Program-made: the position numbers and the translations under genes | The notes under the pieces: generated by a model | What the model was told of the DNA's origin: nothing | What the model saw: only the letters and a program-made list of their open reading frames with translations | Database searches by the model: none | In this document: positions 25,276-32,649 of the stretch, in pieces | How the letters are laid out: the number at the start of each line of letters is the position of its first letter | Position numbering within the stretch: the stretch's first letter is position 1 | NCBI RefSeq assembly: GCF_031759225.1 | Contig: NZ_CP134494.1 | Coordinates: forward strand, 870,001 to 934,000 | DNA: 64,000 bases | Direction of reading: 5' to 3' | Origin: Mesobacillus jeotgali | GTDB taxonomy: Bacteria > Bacillota > Bacilli > Bacillales > Cytobacillaceae

Positions 25276-25902
25276 TTATATAAACTCCACGATTTCCTCG
25301 ACTGGAATGCGGGTCGTTGGGTGCCCAGGTGAAGCAGCCTTTCCAAGAGCCAGCAGGAGGACAGGCATATAGCGCTCATCAATGTTGAATTTTTCGATGA
25401 ATTGCTGCTTGTTGAATCCGCCCATTGGAACAGTATCATAACCTCGGGCTCTGGCAATCAGCATAAGCTGCATCGTAACAAGTCCGGTATCGAAAGACGC
25501 GATGTTCTCCCTTATCGCAACAGGTGCAGAAGAGTATAATTTATTGGTGTTCTCAATCATTCTGTTCATTATTGATTCGTCCATATAGCCAGCTTCATAT
25601 GAACTGCGGTATACTTTTTCGCCATTACGGTACATTTCTCTGTCGCCTAGAACCGCAATAACCGCTGAAGAAGTTTCGACCTGCTCCTGATTATTGGCAA
25701 TCATTCTTAGTTCTTGTTTGGTTTCCTCGTCCTGGATGACGAGAAACTTCCATGGCTGGAGATTGCTTGAAGAAGGTGCCAGGGCAGCTTCTCTTAAAAT
25801 ATCTATAATCTCTTCTTGTGAAATCTTGAAGTCGGGATCATATTTTCTGACAGAACGCCGTTCACGTATGACACTGGACAGGCTAGTCTCAGAAGTGTTC
25901 AT
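25276..25902 (-). CDS. mhqN: Nitroreductase family protein (MhqN/YodC-like)
   Basis: The 208-residue FMN-dependent nitroreductase shows RERRSVRKYDPDFKIS at the N-terminus (FMN phosphate contact), LAPSSSNLQPWKF in the first third and PMGGFNKQQF later. B. subtilis MhqN and YodC are close types, induced by quinones and diamide. Start: GGAGG lies eight bases before ATG 25902, and an in-frame ATG 15 bases earlier falls in the ribosome binding site. Upstream, two near-identical palindromic sites resemble operators of YodB/HxlR-type MarR-DUF24 regulators, supporting electrophile-responsive control. Confidence 0.88.
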   Translation of the reverse strand: MNTSETSLSSVIRERRSVRKYDPDFKISQEEIIDILREAALAPSSSNLQPWKFLVIQDEETKQELRMIANNQEQVETSSAVIAVLGDREMYRNGEKVYRSSYEAGYMDESIMNRMIENTNKLYSSAPVAIRENIASFDTGLVTMQLMLIARARGYDTVPMGGFNKQQFIEKFNIDERYMPVLLLALGKAASPGHPTTRIPVEEIVEFI

Positions 25903-25925
25903 TTTGAATTCCTCCAAAGTTGTAG

Positions 25926-25967
25926 TTACTTTTAGTAAGCAGTATTCAGGTTACTATTAGTAAGTAA
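25926..25967 (-). promoter_or_regulatory. Twin YodB/HxlR-type operators of the nitroreductase gene
   Basis: TTACTTTTAGTAAG (25926-25939) and TTACTATTAGTAAG (25951-25964) are palindromes 25 bases apart. They resemble the TTACTATTTGTAA box of YodB-type regulators. The upstream copy lies just downstream of a TTGACT (minus strand, 25976-25971) that may be the -35 element, so binding would block transcription. Confidence 0.65.
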
Positions 25968-26052
25968 TTAAGTCAAACAGTATGACCTGAACCTTTCAAT
26001 CCAATAACTGGACTTTAGGGGGCTTTTAAAATTTTTTAAGGGAGACAGAAAG

Positions 26053-26081
26053 AAAGGATGCCCGTTTCCACGGTACATCCT
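26053..26081 (-). terminator. Hairpin after the PH-domain-like gene
   Basis: GGATG(TA)CCGT and ACGG(GC)ATCC pair on the minus strand around GGAA, followed by TTTCTTTC. Confidence 0.6.
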
Positions 26082-26803
26082 CATTTAGTCTTTTCAGTCA
26101 CTAACTCATACCATTTCGCCGTTTGTTTAGAATTCTTGCTATTGATAAAGATCTTGTCTTGATCCGTTTTTATGAATAAATAAGGCTGGGAATCTTTGTG
26201 GATAAAGAGCAGGCTGCTCCCGTAATCCGTTACTTTGAACTGTCCCTTTGCCAACGTTGCAAGGCCGAAGCCATTTTCCTTCCAGGTCACTTCGGGCATT
26301 TCCTCGAGAAGTTCCACATGCCGAATTTCTGCGTAGTCCCATTCCTCGCCATACATGCCTGTAATTTCAAAAGAATCACCATTGTCCTTTAGTTCAAAGT
26401 CCTGATACCCCAAAATGTAAAGGCCGACGACAAACCCAATCGTTCCAATGGCGAGAAGGCTACTGAAGATGTAGCTTCGCTTCCGCTTTTCCCTGACTTC
26501 ATATTTTGACAGATAAACTAGACCGCCGAGTAAGAATAACATCATGAAGCCAAACTGGACTTCCAGCGAATATGGAAAAGAGGTAAAGCTTAAAGGCAGC
26601 AAAATGACCATTCCCGCTGCTGTGGCGAGCATCAGCTTCCCGACCCTTTGTGGATAGCCATTCATGATTAATTGCTTCTGCTCATCCTTCGGTTTGCCAT
26701 TGAAATTGGATATCAGCCAGTACCATTCCCTTTTCACAATCGCCCAGCCGAAGAACAGGAACAGAAGGATCATAAACAGCTGGATCCCAATGAATAATGT
26801 CAT
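26081..26803 (-). CDS. Membrane protein with DUF3784-like helices and soluble C-terminal domain
   Basis: The 240-residue protein has membrane helices at about residues 3-23, 52-74, 78-95 and 107-128, and a C-terminal soluble part (about 135-240) with alternating strands reminiscent of a bacterial PH-like domain (ELKDNGDSFEITGMYGEEW). The N-terminal half resembles DUF3784. No enzymatic motif is visible, and function is unknown. GGAGGTG seven bases before ATG 26803 fixes the start; the frame extends 21 codons further upstream without a ribosome binding site. Confidence 0.75.
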   Translation of the reverse strand: MTLFIGIQLFMILLFLFFGWAIVKREWYWLISNFNGKPKDEQKQLIMNGYPQRVGKLMLATAAGMVILLPLSFTSFPYSLEVQFGFMMLFLLGGLVYLSKYEVREKRKRSYIFSSLLAIGTIGFVVGLYILGYQDFELKDNGDSFEITGMYGEEWDYAEIRHVELLEEMPEVTWKENGFGLATLAKGQFKVTDYGSSLLFIHKDSQPYLFIKTDQDKIFINSKNSKQTAKWYELVTEKTK

Positions 26804-26868
26804 CAAAAACACCTCCAGAACAATTCCTTTTCTAATAATACGGATTGCAAGGAACACAAGTTTCACTT

Positions 26869-27020
26869 ACGGACAAAAATTAGGTGATTGAGGGGAGAAG
26901 TGTCCGTCATGGTCCCGATGACGGACAGAAATTTGATATTTATGAACAGAAGTGTCCGTAATACCCATGATGACAGACAGAAATTTGATTTTTAAGAAGA
27001 AAAGTGTCCGTCATAGAATC
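26869..27020. repeat. 52 bp tandem repeat array, ACGGACA/TGTCCGT family (about 2.9 units)
   Basis: ACGGACA-type boxes start at 26869, 26921 and 26973, and TGTCCGT-type boxes at 26901, 26953 and 27005; both series step by exactly 52 bases. Each unit reads ACGGACAGAAATTTGAT...GAAGTGTCCGT, so the arms are inverted within the unit, and TGTCCGTCAT/ATGACGGACA form a second palindrome between units. The CGGACA(A/G)AATT core is shared with the array at 19272. It lies between a membrane-protein gene start and the MFS gene end. Confidence 0.85.
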
Positions 27021-27060
27021 ATTACGTTGCTTCTCCATACTTGCTAATTCATTTTATGCT

Positions 27061-27098
27061 AAAAAATAAAAGCTGCCGGTTACAAGCGGCAGCTTTTA
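27061..27098 (-). terminator. Terminator of MFS gene
   Basis: TAAAAGCTGCCG pairs with CGGCAGCTTTTA, and on the minus strand is followed by TTTTTT. Confidence 0.82.
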
Positions 27099-27109
27099 CA
27101 GTTAGTGAT

Positions 27110-28318
27110 TCATGAGCTTATGCTTTGCTCGGTTTCCGCGGAGGCTCTTAGATTGCGTGAGCCCAGGAAGAAGATTGCGGTCATGACGATCGACAATGCA
27201 CCGAACATGACGCTCATATTCTGGAGCCCGACTGCATCGAGAAGGAATCCGGTCATCAACAGGACAACCTGGAAGAAGACACGGTCCATCATATTCCGGA
27301 ACGAGAAGAAACGGCCGTGGAAGTCTTTAGGCACTCTTGTCTGGAAAATGGTCGCGGCCGTCGGGAAGAAGCAGCCTACAGAAAATCCGAACATCAGAAA
27401 AGAGATGATTGTCAGGATTGGCTGATTGGCAAAATAGAGCATTAGCTGGGAGAAGCCAATCAGCATCGAGCTTGCAAACAAAATTTTGTATGGTGAGAAT
27501 TTATAGCTGATTCGTTTGATTAAAAAAGCACCGCTCATGAAGGCAAGTCCTTCGGCAGTATAGATCCAGCCTTTTATGGCGCTGCTGTCCTGGAGTTCAC
27601 TGATATTGATGACAACCAGGTTGAAACCTCCCAGGAAAATGAGTGGAATCAGGGTCAAAATAAGGGTCATCATGACGATCGGCAGCTTGACGATGATAGG
27701 GAATACATCTTTGAATCCTTGCTTTTGCTGGCTGCCTTTGACTGAAGAATCCTTTTTATTTTCGGCAAAATCTAAGAACCAGGTCAGTCCGAAAAGGACG
27801 ATATATGCCGCCATCGATAGCAGATACACAGCATTCAAGGGAATGACCACAAGTAAAATCCCTGCAGCGGCAGTTCCGATAATCCGCGATAATGTGGACA
27901 CATTCATATGGACTCCGTTCAGCTGCAATAAGTCCTTCTCGTCGACAACAAGCGGAATCGCTGCCTGTAATGCCGGAAAGTAGAAAGCAGCGGAAATTTG
28001 CAGTAAAACGAGAAATACAAGCATCCACCATACTGAACTGGTTTGAATGGCAATCAGCATGAAAACGACACTGATGACCCGTACGAAGCCTGAAATCAGC
28101 ATGACCGTCCTTTTGCTGTATTGATCCGTCAATCTCCCTGCGAGCGGGCCAACGGCTATCCCGGCCAGCAATCCCGCGGCAAGCAACAGTGATTTTAAAA
28201 AGTCAGAAGGAATCTGTTCCTGCATGAATTCAAGGTTACCAATGATCCCAAGCCACAGTCCTAAACCGGCAATAAACTCTCCGGTCAATAAAATCCAGAC
28301 ATTCTTATTTCTCCACAT
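27110..28318 (-). CDS. MFS transporter
   Basis: The 402-residue protein has twelve hydrophobic helices in two halves and the MFS loop 2-3 signature GPLAGRLTDQYSKRTVML after helix 2. It resembles the YfmO/enterobactin-exporter (EntS)-like group of drug or metabolite exporters; the substrate cannot be read from sequence. Start: GAGAGG lies seven bases before ATG 28318; a more upstream ATG in the same frame (28339) overlaps no ribosome binding site. It is transcribed alone, with a terminator behind it. Confidence 0.87.
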   Translation of the reverse strand: MWRNKNVWILLTGEFIAGLGLWLGIIGNLEFMQEQIPSDFLKSLLLAAGLLAGIAVGPLAGRLTDQYSKRTVMLISGFVRVISVVFMLIAIQTSSVWWMLVFLVLLQISAAFYFPALQAAIPLVVDEKDLLQLNGVHMNVSTLSRIIGTAAAGILLVVIPLNAVYLLSMAAYIVLFGLTWFLDFAENKKDSSVKGSQQKQGFKDVFPIIVKLPIVMMTLILTLIPLIFLGGFNLVVINISELQDSSAIKGWIYTAEGLAFMSGAFLIKRISYKFSPYKILFASSMLIGFSQLMLYFANQPILTIISFLMFGFSVGCFFPTAATIFQTRVPKDFHGRFFSFRNMMDRVFFQVVLLMTGFLLDAVGLQNMSVMFGALSIVMTAIFFLGSRNLRASAETEQSISS

Positions 28319-28596
28319 ATCTATGCCTCTCGGTTTCATTTATTTTTATCCTCTACACCATTATGAAATAATTACAAATCTTCGTAAAGCTAAATATTTT
28401 TACTGTGCATGTTAATAACGTTGAGAATGTAAAAAAAGATATGGGCATATGAAATTTACACTATGAAAAGGATATAATTTCATTCTTTTGTACGAGTTTC
28501 CAGTGTTGATTTCCGGGAAATGTATATGGATATGAAAAAAAGGAGGTGCTACTTTCAAGACCGCTGGAGTTGATCATACATACAAGTTGAATAGAA

Positions 28597-29232
28597 ATGG
28601 GAGTGGAGTTTTTGAAGAAGTATTTGAAAAGCCTGACAGCTGCTTTCTGTGCTTTGGCTGTGCTTGGTTTTGGGCAGACAGGAGCACAGGCAGCCACGAT
28701 CGGAATGGGGTCGGTCGGGTCAGACGTTACATATGTTCAATCGGTTTTGAAGAAGCTCGGGTATTTTAATGCGGCGACAACGGGATACTTTGGACCAGTT
28801 ACTACTGAAGCGGTGAAGGAGCTGCAAAGGGACTTTGGTCTCGAACAGGTTGGAGGCGTCGGCCCGAAGACATTAAGGCTTATCCAGGAAATCGAGACGA
28901 TGGCCCATGTGGTTTATGGAGAAGCCAGGGGTGAGAGTTATCAGGGACAAGTAGCTGTAGCTGCAGTGATTTTAAACAGAGTTGATTCTGCTGACTTCCC
29001 TGATAGCGTCCATGATGTCATTTTTCAGAAAAATGCTTTTACAGCGGTGAATGATGGACAGTTCAATCTTCAGCCGAATGATACAGCGTACCAGGCTGTA
29101 AAGGATGCTCTTCTTGGTTGGGATCCTTCTTATGGTTCTGTTTATTATTATAATCCTAAGCTTGCGACAGATCACTGGATTTTTACGAGGACAGTGACCA
29201 AACAGATAGGCAATCATTCCTTTGCATATTAA
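28597..29232 (+). CDS. SleB/YkvT-like cell wall hydrolase
   Basis: The 211-residue protein has a signal peptide (KKYLKSLTAAFCALAVLGF, cleavage near GAQAA), a peptidoglycan-binding type 1 domain (about residues 38-98, GSVGSDVTYVQSVLKKLG) and a C-terminal hydrolase_2 domain (about 103-211). The catalytic-type Glu lies in HVVYGEARGES, and NRVDSADFP follows. Spore germination enzymes SleB and CwlJ share this domain; the short PG-binding version resembles B. subtilis YkvT. The start is unclear: ATG 28597 has no ribosome binding site, whereas TTG 28612 (MKKYLK...) has GGGAG eight bases upstream and gives a cleaner signal peptide. Confidence 0.88.
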   Translation: MGVEFLKKYLKSLTAAFCALAVLGFGQTGAQAATIGMGSVGSDVTYVQSVLKKLGYFNAATTGYFGPVTTEAVKELQRDFGLEQVGGVGPKTLRLIQEIETMAHVVYGEARGESYQGQVAVAAVILNRVDSADFPDSVHDVIFQKNAFTAVNDGQFNLQPNDTAYQAVKDALLGWDPSYGSVYYYNPKLATDHWIFTRTVTKQIGNHSFAY

Positions 29233-29238
29233 AGCGTT

Positions 29239-29275
29239 AAGCATCGGTTTCCTTAGAAACCGGTGCTTTTTATGC
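29239..29275 (+). terminator. Terminator of SleB-like gene
   Basis: AAGCATCGGTTTC pairs with GAAACCGGTGCTT (G-T pairs allowed), followed by TTTATG. Confidence 0.82.
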
Positions 29276-29416
29276 ATTCAGAGGTAAAAAAAGGCACAGA
29301 ATACTGTTAAGTAAGGACGACTCGAATTTCGCTGCCCGGATGTGCAAAACAGATTCTTTAAAAAGCTAAATCAGCGAGGACGGCGTTGTAAGTATTTCAA
29401 TCTAGGAGGAATCGGG

Positions 29417-29545
29417 ATGGAAAAGAAGGACAAACAATTCAAGTTAAGTTATGAATCCGATGGAAAAATGAATAAGAAGAAAAACGAGGAAAAGAAGAAG
29501 AACAAGAGTGCAAACTTTTTTAATTCAACGCCTGACAGTGAATAA
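29417..29545 (+). CDS. Small lysine-rich hydrophilic protein
   Basis: The 42-residue product is almost entirely charged or polar (MEKKDKQFKLSYESDGKMNKK...), with no hydrophobic core, so it is likely disordered and may bind nucleic acid. AGGAGGA six bases before ATG 29417 is a strong ribosome binding site, which is the main support for it being real. I do not recognise the family. The acetyltransferase gene follows 21 bases later, so the two are probably co-transcribed. Confidence 0.6.
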   Translation: MEKKDKQFKLSYESDGKMNKKKNEEKKKNKSANFFNSTPDSE

Positions 29546-29566
29546 TGGCATCGAAGGAGCGCGAAA

Positions 29567-30085
29567 ATGGCTGAAGAACGGATTGAAAGGGCTACAGAAA
29601 AAGATTTGCCTGTCATCGGCTCAATGTTTGCGGATTGCAAAGAGTACCTTGAGTCGAGAGGCATTCTGCAATGGGATGAACAGTATCCCAACCATGAGTA
29701 TTTTGAGAACGCAATGCAGGGGGAAGAGTTGTTTGTATTGAAAAAAGGAGAGAACACCATTGGAGTGATGGTTCTCGACGAGTGGCAGGCTCCGGAATGG
29801 GAGAATGCTGATTGGTCTGAAACAGAAGGCATGCCGCTGATTCTTCATTCATTCTGTGTAGACCCATCTGCACAGGGCGGCGGGTATGGCAGCAAAATGC
29901 TGCAGTTTGCCGAGGACTTTGCAAAGGATCACGGATATGGTGCGCTCCGGCTTGATACATATTCCGGAAACGAAGGAGCAGTCAGCTTTTACGAAAAAAG
30001 GGGTTATAAGGTTACCGGAAAAGTAATGATGAATGGAAAGCCGGAAGGACATGAGTTGTATATTTGCTTTGAAAAATTGTTCTAA
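29567..30085 (+). CDS. GNAT-family N-acetyltransferase
   Basis: The 172-residue protein has GNAT features: IERATEKDLPVIGSM at the N-terminus, a central LILHSFCVDPSAQGGGYGSKML, in which Q-G-G-G-Y-G forms the acetyl-CoA pyrophosphate loop, and the C-terminal SGNEGAVSFYEKRGYK pattern. The substrate is unknown. AAGGAG precedes the ATG. A bidirectional terminator separates it from the convergent DUF2089 operon. Confidence 0.88.
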   Translation: MAEERIERATEKDLPVIGSMFADCKEYLESRGILQWDEQYPNHEYFENAMQGEELFVLKKGENTIGVMVLDEWQAPEWENADWSETEGMPLILHSFCVDPSAQGGGYGSKMLQFAEDFAKDHGYGALRLDTYSGNEGAVSFYEKRGYKVTGKVMMNGKPEGHELYICFEKLF

Positions 30086-30093
30086 AATAGATA

Positions 30094-30140
30094 AAAACCC
30101 TGGCTTCACTATAAATGGAGTGGAGTCAGGGTTTCTTTGT
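30094..30140. terminator. Bidirectional terminator between acetyltransferase and DUF2089 operon
   Basis: AAACCCTG(G)CT..CACT pairs with AGTG..AGTCAGGGTTT, with A- and T-rich flanks. Confidence 0.78.
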
Positions 30141-30141
30141 T

Positions 30142-30432
30142 TTATAGTTTTACCATGACTTCAGTACCGTCATGTAAACGGGCATCAACAAGCACGGTTC
30201 CTTTATGATTGCCCAGTTCGCGGATCATTTCATTCATCAGCTGCTTGTTCAATATAGTATCGAAAATTGCAACGGGAACATGTCTATGTTCAAGATCCTG
30301 ATCCGCCCATTTGTGCATATGGTTCCTGAATTTTTCAGATGCAAGAATGGAACTGGCCGCTTTTAAAATTGTGTAAGGAATAGGGAGGGAGAATGCAATC
30401 TTGTTAGAGGTTCTGATTTTTATTTTCATCAT
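30142..30432 (-). CDS. Paralogue of the SHOCT-like protein C-terminal domain
   Basis: The 96-residue protein is not a named family I know, but it aligns by eye with the C-terminal part of its upstream neighbour: both run K-I-R...(V/L)PI...LKA, then MxxxIRELxxxxGxxVDxxxxDGxxVxVxx. It lacks the neighbour's N-terminal SHOCT-like segment. The start ATG 30432 lies four bases after the neighbour's stop and has no strong ribosome binding site of its own, so translation is probably coupled. It is the last gene of a three-gene operon headed by a DUF2089 putative regulator. Function is unknown. Confidence 0.78.
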   Translation of the reverse strand: MMKIKIRTSNKIAFSLPIPYTILKAASSILASEKFRNHMHKWADQDLEHRHVPVAIFDTILNKQLMNEMIRELGNHKGTVLVDARLHDGTEVMVKL

Positions 30433-30436
30433 GGTT

Positions 30437-30820
30437 TTATTCAATGACGACTTTAACTGTATCGCCGTTTGCTGATTGGATGTCAACGATGTTCCCGTCC
30501 AGCTCATTTTCGATTGCATCGATCAGCATGTTGATATCGAGATCTTTGACGTATTGTTGGGATTGAGGGATGCTTGAAGCGATGCTGTGTCCTGTTTTGA
30601 GAAGGGCTTTTACTAGCTTGATCGGTACATTGACATTAACATTGTCACTTTCCTTGGATACAACACGGATTTTTAGTGTTTTATCTAAGTATTTATTTTG
30701 TTTGCCAGGTAAGACAGAGGTTTCTTTTTCCTTGAGCACAGCGATCAGCTGGGCACCTTTTTCGGAATCGATTTTTCCTTCTTGTACCATCGTTAATATC
30801 CTTGAAATTTCTTCACTCAT
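30437..30820 (-). CDS. SHOCT-like domain protein
   Basis: The 127-residue protein starts with a short amphipathic SHOCT-like module (EEISRILTMVQEGKIDSEKGAQLIAVL), similar to the N-terminus of YvlB-type proteins, followed by a linker and a C-terminal domain (about 48-127) with V-N-V-N-V-P-I and GNIVDIQSANGDTVKVVIE. Such proteins accompany DUF2089 regulators in Bacillaceae operons; the mechanism is unknown. ATAGGAGGAA eight bases before ATG 30820 is the ribosome binding site; a GTG directly before the ATG is rejected. The stop of the preceding gene overlaps this ribosome binding site. Confidence 0.82.
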   Translation of the reverse strand: MSEEISRILTMVQEGKIDSEKGAQLIAVLKEKETSVLPGKQNKYLDKTLKIRVVSKESDNVNVNVPIKLVKALLKTGHSIASSIPQSQQYVKDLDINMLIDAIENELDGNIVDIQSANGDTVKVVIE

Positions 30821-30832
30821 CACAATTTCCTC

Positions 30833-31198
30833 CTATTCACCTTTTAAGAGTTTGATTGCATCTTCTGGAGATATTTCACCCTTCTCCAGCATCGTAACAA
30901 TTTTCTTTTCATCCGTTTCATTTTTCTTTTGAGTGTCATATCCTAGGGCAGTGATAATATCGTTAAGCTTTCCCCGGACAGTCGGATAGGAAATTCCGAG
31001 CTCTTTTTCCACTTCTTTAATATTTCCTCGGGATACAAGGAAGATTTCGACGAAATGAAGCTGTTCCTTTGTTAAAGAAGCAAGTCTTGATAGTTCAAAT
31101 TCATTTTCAATGGTTGTATCACAGTGATTGCATTTTAGCTTTGTGATTTTTAGGGTTTGGCTGCAAACAGGGCAATTTGTTAGTACAGGATATGCCAT
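30833..31198 (-). CDS. DUF2089 domain protein (zinc-ribbon plus HTH putative regulator)
   Basis: The 121-residue protein has an N-terminal zinc ribbon (Cys9, Cys12, Cys23, Cys26) and a helix-turn-helix-like middle (GNIKEVEKELGISYPTVRGKLNDII). It ends in a SHOCT-like tail (VTMLEKGEISPEDAIKLLKGE) that echoes the start of the next protein. It probably binds DNA and may regulate its own operon, which continues with two SHOCT-related genes. AAGGAGG nine bases before the ATG sets the start. An AT-rich promoter region of about 100 bases lies upstream. Confidence 0.85.
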   Translation of the reverse strand: MAYPVLTNCPVCSQTLKITKLKCNHCDTTIENEFELSRLASLTKEQLHFVEIFLVSRGNIKEVEKELGISYPTVRGKLNDIITALGYDTQKKNETDEKKIVTMLEKGEISPEDAIKLLKGE

Positions 31199-31404
31199 GA
31201 CTGCCTCCTTTCGGTGTTATTAAACTTATAATATATATCATAATTAAAAATGTAAATATAATTTTAAAAAATAATTAATAAATTCAATTTTATTATTAAA
31301 AATATAAAAACCTGTCCTATGATATTATCCCCTTTAAGTAGACATTCAAAAAAACCTCCATGGTACCATGGAGGTAAGAATGGATACTTGGAGGGGATTT
31401 TTCT

Positions 31405-31761
31405 ATGGCTAAGAAAGGACAACAGTTTCAACGTTATACAAATGAATTCAAACAGAAAGCAGTATTAACATACGTTAATGGATCTAAAAGTTATAAGGTA
31501 GTGGCCGAAGAGTTAGGGATCCGCAATTGTACACAGCTTAAAGTATGGGTAAAGAAGTGGATGAACGGACAGTCATTTGATGAGCGGCGTGGAGTATCAA
31601 ACCCTTTAAAAGGAAGGCCACGTACTAACTTTAAAACGGTGGAAGAAGAAAGAGATTATTTGAAGGCACAGGTAGAATACTTAAAAAAGCAGTATCCAAA
31701 TCTGGTAAAGGAGGAGAAGACATCACCCGTCAGGCAAAATATGAAATCATTGAAGGGTTAA
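31405..31761 (+). CDS. IS3-family transposase OrfA
   Basis: The 118-residue protein has an N-terminal helix-turn-helix for terminal repeat binding (NEFKQKAVLTYVNGSKSYK to LKVWVKKW, about residues 12-53) and a C-terminal coiled segment (VEEERDYLKAQVEYLKKQ) typical of OrfA. The slippery heptamer A AAA AAG at 31683-31689 is in the correct phase, and the -1 frame is open from there into OrfB, so a fused OrfAB transposase is expected. A GGAG-rich stretch downstream of the heptamer (AAAGGAGGAGAAG) could act on frameshifting or start OrfB. The ATG follows TTGGAGGGG. Confidence 0.92.
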   Translation: MAKKGQQFQRYTNEFKQKAVLTYVNGSKSYKVVAEELGIRNCTQLKVWVKKWMNGQSFDERRGVSNPLKGRPRTNFKTVEEERDYLKAQVEYLKKQYPNLVKEEKTSPVRQNMKSLKG

Positions 31762-31787
31762 GGGGGAAATACCCTGTCACCTGGTTA

Positions 31788-32585
31788 ATGGAAATCGCCA
31801 GAATCAAGCGTGCCTCTTACTATAAGTGGAAAGCAACTCTGCCACAACGCGAGGAAAGGTTCAAACAAGAACAGGATGTACGAGAACATATAATGGCCAT
31901 TCATTTTATTCATCCAGAGTTCGGGCGTCCTCGAATAACAGATTGGTTAAAGGAAAGTGACTTTTTGATCAACCATAAAAAAGTGTACAGGTTGATGAAG
32001 GAGATGGGCATACAGTCGGTGATCCGGAAGAAAAGGAAACGCCATGGCCATACACCTTCAGTTATATGTCCAAATCGCCTAAAGAGAAATTTCAAAGCGG
32101 TGGGTCCAAATCAGAAAATGGCAACAGATATCACATATGTTTCTGACGGCAAAGAGTTTTATTACCTGTCGGTCATTCAAGATCTATTCAACAATGAAAT
32201 CGTGGCATGGCAAATATCCAAACGAAATGATTTAGAACTCGTATTAAAAACTGTTGATGAATGGACAAATAAAAAGGACGTAGCTGGAGCCGTTCTCCAT
32301 TCGGATCAAGGCTTCCAGTATACGTCCAAGACATACAACAATAGGTTAGAGACATTCGGCGTCAAGGGCAGCCACTCTCGCAAAGGAAACTGCCTTGATA
32401 ACGCATGCGTAGAATCATTCTTCTCACATCTCAAATCCGAAAAGTTGTATATAGCACAGTGTAAATCAGAAGAGGAAATACGGCAAGCAATCGAAGAATT
32501 CATCTATCATTACAATTACAAACGGACTCAAAAGAAATTAAAGAAACGCGCGCCGATTGAGTATCGACACGCGTTAGCTGCGTAG
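31788..32585 (+). CDS. IS3-family transposase OrfB (integrase core)
   Basis: The 265-residue part from ATG 31788 holds the whole rve-type DDE catalytic core: Asp in MATDITYVSD, Asp in VLHSDQGFQYTS and Glu in DNACVESFFSHLK, 35 residues after the second Asp as usual. A HTH_21-like segment (HPEFGRPRITDWL to YRLMKEMGIQS) precedes it. In vivo it is probably made as the C-terminal half of an OrfAB fusion through -1 frameshifting, since the frame is open upstream to 31690. It is intact and plausibly active. Confidence 0.93.
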   Translation: MEIARIKRASYYKWKATLPQREERFKQEQDVREHIMAIHFIHPEFGRPRITDWLKESDFLINHKKVYRLMKEMGIQSVIRKKRKRHGHTPSVICPNRLKRNFKAVGPNQKMATDITYVSDGKEFYYLSVIQDLFNNEIVAWQISKRNDLELVLKTVDEWTNKKDVAGAVLHSDQGFQYTSKTYNNRLETFGVKGSHSRKGNCLDNACVESFFSHLKSEKLYIAQCKSEEEIRQAIEEFIYHYNYKRTQKKLKKRAPIEYRHALAA

Positions 32586-32649
32586 CTTTTTTGTCTTGTC
32601 TACTTGACGGGGTCATGACCACTAATTAAATCAAGACAGGTTTTTTATA

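Larger units (their letters stand above)
31326..32615 (+). mobile_element. IS3-family insertion sequence
   Basis: About 1290 bp long. The ends are imperfect inverted repeats: left TATCCCCTTTAAGTAGACA and right (reverse complement) TGACCCCGTCAAGTAGACA. Inside are two overlapping-frame genes with a programmed frameshift signal. No clear target duplication was seen. A 22-base perfect palindrome at 31354-31375 (core CCATGGTACCATGG) lies before orfA and could block incoming transcripts or translation. Confidence 0.85.
31306..32645. other. Terminator hairpin apparently split by IS3 insertion
   Basis: AAAAACCTGTC at 31306-31316 and GACAGGTTTTT at 32635-32645 are exact reverse complements and lie just outside the two ends of the IS3 element. 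Without the element they would be about 30 bases apart and form a stem with A- and T-runs, a bidirectional terminator for the converging region next to the glycerophosphodiesterase gene. This is inferred from symmetry. Confidence 0.6.
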
